Source: Nonomuraea coxensis DSM 45129 (GTDB lineage: Bacteria > Actinomycetota > Actinomycetes > Streptosporangiales > Streptosporangiaceae). From it: a stretch of DNA of 64,000 nt. The notes beneath the pieces were generated by a model, which was not told the DNA's origin, searched no databases, and was given only the letters and a program-made list of their open reading frames with translations. Below, in pieces: positions 59,295 through 64,000 of this stretch (within the stretch, counting starts at the first letter, position 1; the number at the start of each line of letters is the position of its first letter). The stretch spans positions 992,001-1,056,000 of the forward strand of contig NZ_CP068985.1 in NCBI RefSeq assembly GCF_019397265.1, written 5' to 3'. Both the position numbers and the translations under genes were made by a program.

Positions 59295-59899
59295 GCTCCG
59301 GCGGACACACCTTCACGGGGGCGGCCCGGAGGGCGCAGATCGTCGCCGCCACCATCGACACGATCGCCGAGCTCGGCTACAACCAGGCGAGCTTCGCCAG
59401 GATCGCCGCGCGGGCGGGGCTGAGCAGCACGCGGCTGATCTCGTACCACTTCGCGGGCAAGGACGAGCTGATGGCGGCCGTGCTGGCGGAGGTGCTGGGG
59501 GAGCTGGGCCGGCACATGACCGAGCAGGTGGGCGCGGCCACCGACGCCCGGGGGCGGCTGCGGGCCTACATCACCGGGCTGGTCGGGTTCGTGGCCGGGC
59601 ACCGGGCGCGGATGAAGGCGGTCATGGAGATCTTCCTGCATCCGCGGGGCGAGCGTGCCTTCTACGGCCCCGAGGAGGACGACAGCACGCTCCGGCAGCT
59701 GGAGGCCATCCTGCGGGACGGGCAGGAACGCGGCGAGTTCCGCCCGTTCGACACCTTCGTCATGGCCGCGGCGATCCAGCGGAGCGTCGACGGGCTGCCG
59801 TTCCTGCTCCAGACCCGGCCCGACCTGGATCTGGACGTCTACGCACGGGAGCTGGCGACCGCCTTCGACCTGGCGACCAGGCGGGCGCCGGACGGGTGA
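59285..59899 (+). CDS. TetR family transcriptional regulator
   Basis: Encodes 204 residues. HTH: GYNQASFARIAARAGLSSTRLISYHFAGKDEL at about 31-62 (here with the typical S-Y-H-F ending). Variable ligand domain follows, with FLHPRGERAFYGPEEDD. No ribosome site is seen before ATG 59285, so translation may be leaderless. It follows gvpK by 27 bases and could regulate that operon, itself, or the sigma factor gene 14 bases downstream. Confidence 0.88.
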   Translation: MRVSSGGHTFTGAARRAQIVAATIDTIAELGYNQASFARIAARAGLSSTRLISYHFAGKDELMAAVLAEVLGELGRHMTEQVGAATDARGRLRAYITGLVGFVAGHRARMKAVMEIFLHPRGERAFYGPEEDDSTLRQLEAILRDGQERGEFRPFDTFVMAAAIQRSVDGLPFLLQTRPDLDLDVYARELATAFDLATRRAPDG

Positions 59900-59913
59900 C
59901 CTAGCATCGGGGC

Positions 59914-60825
59914 GTGGACTCCCGGACGCAGACGTTCGAGGAGCAGCGGTGGCGGCTGTTCGGGCTCGCGTACCGGCTGCTCGGTTCGGCGAGCGAGGCC
60001 GAGGACATGGTGCAGGAGACCTACCTGCGCTGGAGCCGGGCCGCCGAGGCGGTGGAGGAGCCGGCGGCCTGGCTGACCAAGGTCGTCACCAACCTGTGCC
60101 TCACCCACCTCACCTCCGCGCGGGCCAGGCGGGAGAGCTACGTGGGGCCCTGGCTGCCGGAGCCGGTGCTCACCTCCGGCGGCCCGCTCGGCCCGCTGGA
60201 GACCGTCGAGCAGCGCGAGTCGGTGTCCCTGGGCGTGCTGGTGCTGCTGGAGCGGCTCAGCCCGGCCGAGCGGGCGGTGTTCGTGCTGCGGGAGGCGTTC
60301 GGGCACAGCCACGCGGAGATCGCCGGCGTGCTCGGCATCGAGGAGGCGCACTCGCGCCAGCTCCACCGCCGGGCCAGGGCGCACGTGGGCGAGGCGCGCA
60401 AGCGCTTCGACAGCGACGCCGAGCAGCACCGCCGCATCGTCCGCGGGTTCCTGGCGGCGGCCGTCGAGGGCGACGTGGCCACGCTGGAGCGCCTGCTGGC
60501 CGAGGACGCCGTCGCCTCGGCGGACGGCGGCGGCACGGTGCCCGCGGTGCGCAGGCCCGTGCGCGGGCGCGTCCAGGTGGCCCGCTACCTGCGCGGCCTC
60601 CACAACCGGCCCGAGATGGCCGCCGTGACGTTCGAGTTCGCCGAGATCAACGGCGAGCCCGCGGCCCTGGCCTGGTGGCGGGGCGGCGGCGGGCTGTTCG
60701 GGATCATCACGGCCGAGCTCACCGGCGGGCGCGTCACCGCGGTCCGGACCCTGGTCAACCCCGGCAAGCTGGCCTACGTCGCCGCGCAGCTCGGCACGAG
60801 CGCGCCCGGCATGATCGAGCTGTGA
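59914..60825 (+). CDS. ECF41-like sigma factor with SnoaL-type C-terminal domain (SigJ-like)
   Basis: Encodes 303 residues. Sigma2 region (RLFGLAYRLLGSASEAEDMVQETYLRW) and sigma4 (LSPAERAVFVLREAFGHSHAEIAGVLGIEEAHSRQLHRRAR) are followed by about 110 residues of SnoaL-like fold (FLAAAVEGDVATLERLLAEDAV, VRGRVQVARYLRGL). In ECF41 factors this extension replaces an anti-sigma factor and tunes activity. GTG start. The next gene, an FAD enzyme with a suitable promoter, is the kind of partner known for this group. Confidence 0.9.
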   Translation: MDSRTQTFEEQRWRLFGLAYRLLGSASEAEDMVQETYLRWSRAAEAVEEPAAWLTKVVTNLCLTHLTSARARRESYVGPWLPEPVLTSGGPLGPLETVEQRESVSLGVLVLLERLSPAERAVFVLREAFGHSHAEIAGVLGIEEAHSRQLHRRARAHVGEARKRFDSDAEQHRRIVRGFLAAAVEGDVATLERLLAEDAVASADGGGTVPAVRRPVRGRVQVARYLRGLHNRPEMAAVTFEFAEINGEPAALAWWRGGGGLFGIITAELTGGRVTAVRTLVNPGKLAYVAAQLGTSAPGMIEL

Positions 60826-60845
60826 GCACCGTCACAGCGCCGGCC

Positions 60846-60871
60846 TGTCACGGAACGCCGGGCTGTCCGGT
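60846..60871 (+). promoter_or_regulatory. candidate ECF41-type promoter of FAD oxidoreductase gene
   Basis: TGTCAC at 60846-60851, sixteen bases, then CGGT at 60868-60871. The known ECF41 promoter has TGTCACA and CGTC at about this spacing. It lies between the sigma factor gene and the FAD enzyme gene, ending 27 bases before the start codon. Confidence 0.5.
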
Positions 60872-60898
60872 TCAAGTGGGGACTCGACAGGAGGAACC

Positions 60899-62020
60899 AT
60901 GACGAACCACATCGTGGTGCTGGGAGCCGGCTACGCGGGACTCGGCGCCGCCAAACGGGCCGCCCGGCGGCTCGGCCGCGCCGACGCGAAGGTGACGCTG
61001 GTCAACGCGGCCGACCGGTTCGTGGAGCGGGTGCGGCTGCACCAGCTCGCCGCCGGGCAACCGGCCGCCGACCTGCCCCTCGCCCGGCTGCTCGACGGCA
61101 CCGGCGTCGAGCTCGTGATCGGCCGCGTCACCGGCCTCGACCCGGAGGCGCGGACGGTGCGGCTGGACGGGCCGCCGTACGAGCTGGGCTACGACGTGCT
61201 CGTGTACGCCCTCGGCAGCGCCGCCGACCTCGACGCCCTGCCCGGGGCCCGCGAGCACGCCTACACGCCCGCCACCGGCGAGGAGGCCGTCCGGCTGCGG
61301 AAGCGGCTGGCGGCGGAGACCCGCTCGGTGGCGCTGGTCGGCGCCGGGCTGACCGGCCTGGAGACGGCGGCCGAGTTCGCCGGCGCGTACCCCAACCTGC
61401 GCTTCGAGCTGTTCTGCGCGGGCGGGCTCGCGGAGGGGCTGCTGTCCGAGCCCGGCCGCAGGCACGTCCGCCGGGTGCTCGGCGACCTCGGGGTGCGGGT
61501 GCGCGACCACACCCCGGTCGCCAAGGTCGGCGCCGACGGGCTGCTGCTCGGCGACGGGACGGAGGCCCCCGCCGGCACCGTCGTGTGGACGGGCGGCTTC
61601 CGCGTCCAGCCGCTCGCCGCCGCGGCCGGGCTCGCCACCGGCGACGACGGCCGGATCGTGGTGGACGGGCGGCTGCGCTCGGTGTCGCACCCCGAGATCC
61701 TGGCGATCGGCGACGCCGCCGCCGCGAACGTGTGCGGCCTCAGCCCGCACAGCATGTCCTGCCAGAACGCCGTCCCCATGGGACAGTACGCGGGCGACGC
61801 CGCGGCCCGCCTGGTCACCGGCCGCGAGTCGCCCCCCGCCCGGCTCCGCTACCTCCTGCGGTGTCTCAGCCTCGGGCGGCGCGACGGGCTCGTCCAGTTC
61901 ACCCAGCCGAACGACCGGCCGCGCCCGGCGGTGGTCACCGGGCGGGCCGCCGCCGTGGTCAAGGAGGGGATCGTGCGCGGCACGGTGTGGGCCATGCGGC
62001 ACCCCGGGCCGTACCTCTAG
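60899..62020 (+). CDS. NAD(P)/FAD-dependent oxidoreductase, NDH-2-like
   Basis: Encodes 373 residues. FAD motif VLGAGYAGLGAAKRA at the start, NAD motif LVGAGLTGLETAAEF at about 145, FAD-closing AIGDAAAANV. The C-terminus lacks a clear membrane helix. AGGAGG lies six bases upstream of ATG 60899. In ECF41 systems the sigma factor often controls an adjacent oxidoreductase or carboxymuconolactone decarboxylase gene; this fits. Confidence 0.9.
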   Translation: MTNHIVVLGAGYAGLGAAKRAARRLGRADAKVTLVNAADRFVERVRLHQLAAGQPAADLPLARLLDGTGVELVIGRVTGLDPEARTVRLDGPPYELGYDVLVYALGSAADLDALPGAREHAYTPATGEEAVRLRKRLAAETRSVALVGAGLTGLETAAEFAGAYPNLRFELFCAGGLAEGLLSEPGRRHVRRVLGDLGVRVRDHTPVAKVGADGLLLGDGTEAPAGTVVWTGGFRVQPLAAAAGLATGDDGRIVVDGRLRSVSHPEILAIGDAAAANVCGLSPHSMSCQNAVPMGQYAGDAAARLVTGRESPPARLRYLLRCLSLGRRDGLVQFTQPNDRPRPAVVTGRAAAVVKEGIVRGTVWAMRHPGPYL

Positions 62021-62547
62021 ACCATCTCCGCGGTGACGGCCCAGCGCTCGTGGTCGCGCCAGGCGCCGTTGATGAACTGGAAGTTCGGTGAATAGCCCTC
62101 GCGCCGGAAGCCGGCCCGCTCGGCCAGCTTGAGCGAGGCGGTGTTGCCCGGCTGGATGTTCGCCTCCAGCCGGTGCAGCGCCAGCTCGTCGAAGGCGAAC
62201 GCGACCAGCAGCCGCAGGCCCTCGGTCATGTAGCCGCGGCCGGTGGTGGAGGCGTAGGCGCTGTAGCCGACGGTGCCCGCCTGGTGGGTGCCGCGGACGA
62301 TGTTGTTGACGTTGATCCGGCCGGCGATCCCGCCGGTGTCGAGCCGGCAGACCACGAACCCCTCGTGGGCGGGGCCGTCGAACCGGCCGAGGTAGCCCTC
62401 GAACTCCTCGGGGGTGGTGACCTGAGGGCCGGGCAGCCATGGGCCGTGCAGGTCGAGGCTCTCCTTGTTCAGCGCCAGGATCTCGGCCGCGTCGTCGGCG
62501 GCGAGGTGGCGGAGGCCGACCCGGCCGCCGTACGAGAGGTAGCTCAC
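62017..62547 (-). CDS. GNAT acetyltransferase, RimJ/RimL-like
   Basis: Encodes 176 residues. Strand and P-loop pattern: FVVCRLDTGGIAGRINVNNI, VGYSAYASTTGRGYMTEGL (acetyl-CoA pyrophosphate loop R-G-x-M), HRLEANIQPGNTASLKLAERAGF and a late NFQFINGAWRDHERW. Predicted to acetylate a protein N-terminus or small amine. Convergent with the oxidoreductase gene (4-base overlap). Confidence 0.9.
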   Translation of the reverse strand: MSYLSYGGRVGLRHLAADDAAEILALNKESLDLHGPWLPGPQVTTPEEFEGYLGRFDGPAHEGFVVCRLDTGGIAGRINVNNIVRGTHQAGTVGYSAYASTTGRGYMTEGLRLLVAFAFDELALHRLEANIQPGNTASLKLAERAGFRREGYSPNFQFINGAWRDHERWAVTAEMV

Positions 62548-62576
62548 CCGCCCGATCCTACGGACCAGGAAAGGGA

Positions 62577-62608
62577 ACGCCCCTCGCGGAGTGGTCCGCG
62601 AGGGGCGT
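62577..62608 (-). terminator. 13-bp hairpin terminator of TPM-domain gene
   Basis: ACGCCCCTCGCGG (62577-62589) pairs with CCGCGAGGGGCGT (62596-62608) around AGTGGT. On the minus strand CCCTTTCC follows. It lies 22 bases past the end of the TPM-domain gene. Confidence 0.75.
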
Positions 62609-62630
62609 CGCCGGGTGTCCGGGCGGGTGG

Positions 62631-63989
62631 TTACCAGTCGCCGCCACCGAAGTCGCCGCCGCCGAAGTCGCCTCCGCCGCCGAAGTCGCCCCAGCCGCCG
62701 AAGTCGCCGCCGCCCGCGTCGCCACCGCCGCCGTCGGCGTAGCCCTCCGCGTAGCCGGCGCCGTAGCCGCCGTGGCCGAAGCCGCCGAGCATGCTGCCCA
62801 TCATGGTGCCGATGAACATGCCGGTCATGATGTCGCCGAAGCCGCCGTAGTAGCCGGAGGCGTAGGGCTGGTAGGCCGGGCCCGCGTCGTAGTAGGGGCG
62901 GCGCTGGCCGTCGACCATGACCTCACGCATCTGCGGGTCGAAGCCGCGCTCCACGGCCTCGGCGTCGGCCCGGCAGGCGGGCACGTCGCGGACGGCGCCG
63001 CCGGGCGGGGCCCAGCGCACGTCGCGGGCGGACGGGCCGTGCTGCGGGTTGAAGAAGCAGGGGGCGCGCCGCTCGGGCACCGGCTCGTTGTTGACCTTGG
63101 CCTTGACCACGGCCAGCGCGTAGCGGCCGTCCTCCAGGGTCTGGGTGACCTCGCGCACCTGGTCGGCCCGCTGCACCGTGGCGAGCTGGGTCTTGGCCTT
63201 CTCGTAGGAGTCGAGCGCGGTCTCCCACTCCTGGATGTGCTGACCGCCCTCGCCGGCGAGCTTGACGTCGGTGTCGAGCGCGGTGATCTCCTCGCCCAGC
63301 TTGGTGACGTCCTCGTCGACGGTCTGCTTGACCGCGGCGAGGTCCTTGGCGTCCTGGATGGCCTGCTTCTTCTTCTTGTTGCTGGAGTAGAGGAAGTAGC
63401 CGCCGCCGCCGACCAGGGCGAGCGCGCCGAGGCCCACCAGCGCGGCGGTGCCGCCGGCGCCGGGGTTGGCCTGGCTGCCGGGGTTGAGCGCGGAGCGGTC
63501 GCCGGACAGGGCCAGGTCGACGCGGTTGGCGAAGTCCTTGAACCCGTCGACGACGTCGGAGTTGGCGCTGGTGGCGCGGTTGGACAACTGGGCCACGATG
63601 TTCTGCGGCATGGCGGTGGACGCCACGAACATCGTCATGCCGTCGAGCACCACGACGGTGGCGCTGGGCCGGCCGGCGCTCTTCAGTGCCGAGGTGAGCT
63701 GGCTGGTGTAGGACGCGACATTGCTCTGGTCGATCGTGCCGTCGGGCAACGCCACGGCGTAGATCTTGCTGTCGGCCCCCTTCAGCGCGTCGTTGATCTC
63801 GCTCTGCTGGTCGGAGCTCAAGGGGGAGCCGGACACCGTGTAGAGCGGGTCCTGCTTCCAGTGGGACACGACCGACTGGGCATCAGGGGGAGCCGCCGCG
63901 TTGGCGGCAGGGGAGAACGCAAGAACGGCGAACAGACCGGCGATCAGAGCCGCGATCGCGGCCCCTGCTCGGCGCAGCGAATGGGTCAT
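62631..63989 (-). CDS. secreted/membrane TPM-domain protein with Gly-Asp-rich tail
   Basis: Encodes 452 residues. Signal peptide (MTHSLRRAGAAIAALIAGLF, cleavage near ANA), extracellular TPM-like domain (IYAVALPDGTIDQSNVASYTSQL, TVVVLDGMTMFVAST), one membrane helix (about 180-205, ALVGLGALALVGGGGYFLY), then a cytoplasmic coiled coil (VDEDVTKLGEEITALDTDVKLAGEG) and a Cys-pair domain (PCFFNPQHGPS, VPAC). The C-terminus is Tyr/Gly-rich, then repeats GGGDFGG to the last residue. ATG 63989 is favoured over a TTG nine bases upstream. Function unknown; TPM proteins can be phosphatases or membrane-complex assembly factors. Confidence 0.78.
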   Translation of the reverse strand: MTHSLRRAGAAIAALIAGLFAVLAFSPAANAAAPPDAQSVVSHWKQDPLYTVSGSPLSSDQQSEINDALKGADSKIYAVALPDGTIDQSNVASYTSQLTSALKSAGRPSATVVVLDGMTMFVASTAMPQNIVAQLSNRATSANSDVVDGFKDFANRVDLALSGDRSALNPGSQANPGAGGTAALVGLGALALVGGGGYFLYSSNKKKKQAIQDAKDLAAVKQTVDEDVTKLGEEITALDTDVKLAGEGGQHIQEWETALDSYEKAKTQLATVQRADQVREVTQTLEDGRYALAVVKAKVNNEPVPERRAPCFFNPQHGPSARDVRWAPPGGAVRDVPACRADAEAVERGFDPQMREVMVDGQRRPYYDAGPAYQPYASGYYGGFGDIMTGMFIGTMMGSMLGGFGHGGYGAGYAEGYADGGGGDAGGGDFGGWGDFGGGGDFGGGDFGGGDW

Positions 63990-64000
63990 TGGCAGCAAGC

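Noticed and set aside
1..64000. tRNA or rRNA genes
   Set aside because: I looked in the larger gaps and saw no cloverleaf arms, TTCGA/TTCAA loops with CCA-type ends, or rRNA-like sequence. A covariance-model scan would be needed to exclude them fully.

Overview
This is high-GC actinobacterial chromosome. GTG and TTG starts are frequent, gene overlaps of the ATGA, GTGA and TTGA type are common, and the regulators are of actinomycete types (ROK, LacI, TetR, XRE with small partners, ECF41-like sigma). The gene content (PGM1-like ATP-grasp ligase, streptomycete-style gas vesicle operon, TPM-domain protein, GH74-CBM2 enzyme) fits a filamentous soil actinomycete, probably of the Streptosporangiales (Nonomuraea-like). 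That taxonomic guess is inference.

Layout. 0-6 kb: end of a D-Ala-D-Ala carboxypeptidase, a tiny membrane protein, an orphan ATP-grasp peptide ligase, a 501-nt gap holding a series of hairpins that ends in a terminator-like structure, an M20 amidohydrolase and a secreted X-Pro dipeptidyl-peptidase. 6.3-24 kb: a nucleoside import and salvage region (BMP lipoprotein, ATPase, two permeases, cytidine deaminase, thymidine phosphorylase; then adenosine deaminase, purine nucleoside phosphorylase and a phosphohexomutase). It is interrupted by an acyl-CoA ligase/enoyl-CoA hydratase/TetR operon and followed by a dipeptidase with an Lrp-type regulator. 24-28.7 kb: MHS transporter, gamma-glutamylcyclotransferase-like protein, NAD(P)H-quinone reductase, and an OmpA-domain lipoprotein rich in short repeats.

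28.7-41 kb and 46.9-55.7 kb form a split xyloglucan or xylo-oligosaccharide utilisation locus. It contains GH31 alpha-xylosidase, two sugar ABC importers, two GH3 enzymes with internal beta-trefoil-like inserts, a GH16-like protein, a secreted GH74-CBM2 endo-xyloglucanase, a ROK repressor and a LacI repressor. Nearly identical XylR-type palindromes lie upstream of the GH31 operon and in the ROK/importer divergent promoter, tying the two halves into one regulon. A different, perfect LacI-type palindrome sits before the second GH3-lacI pair.

The most unusual stretch is 41.0-43.5 kb. A low-GC two-gene cassette (DUF3696-type AAA/ABC ATPase plus PIN-like nuclease, joined by a TTGA overlap) sits immediately behind the GH74 gene. 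It is bracketed by diverged direct repeats of the end of the CBM2 coding sequence and its 3' flank. This is a candidate, possibly undescribed, defence module. It is followed by a HAD/XRE/two-small-protein regulatory cluster with its own palindrome.

55.8-59.3 kb is a compact gas vesicle operon, gvpA-F-G-O-J-L-S-K. The window ends with a TetR regulator, an ECF41-like sigma factor with a matching promoter before an FAD oxidoreductase, a GNAT acetyltransferase, and a secreted/membrane TPM-domain protein with a Gly-Asp-rich tail.
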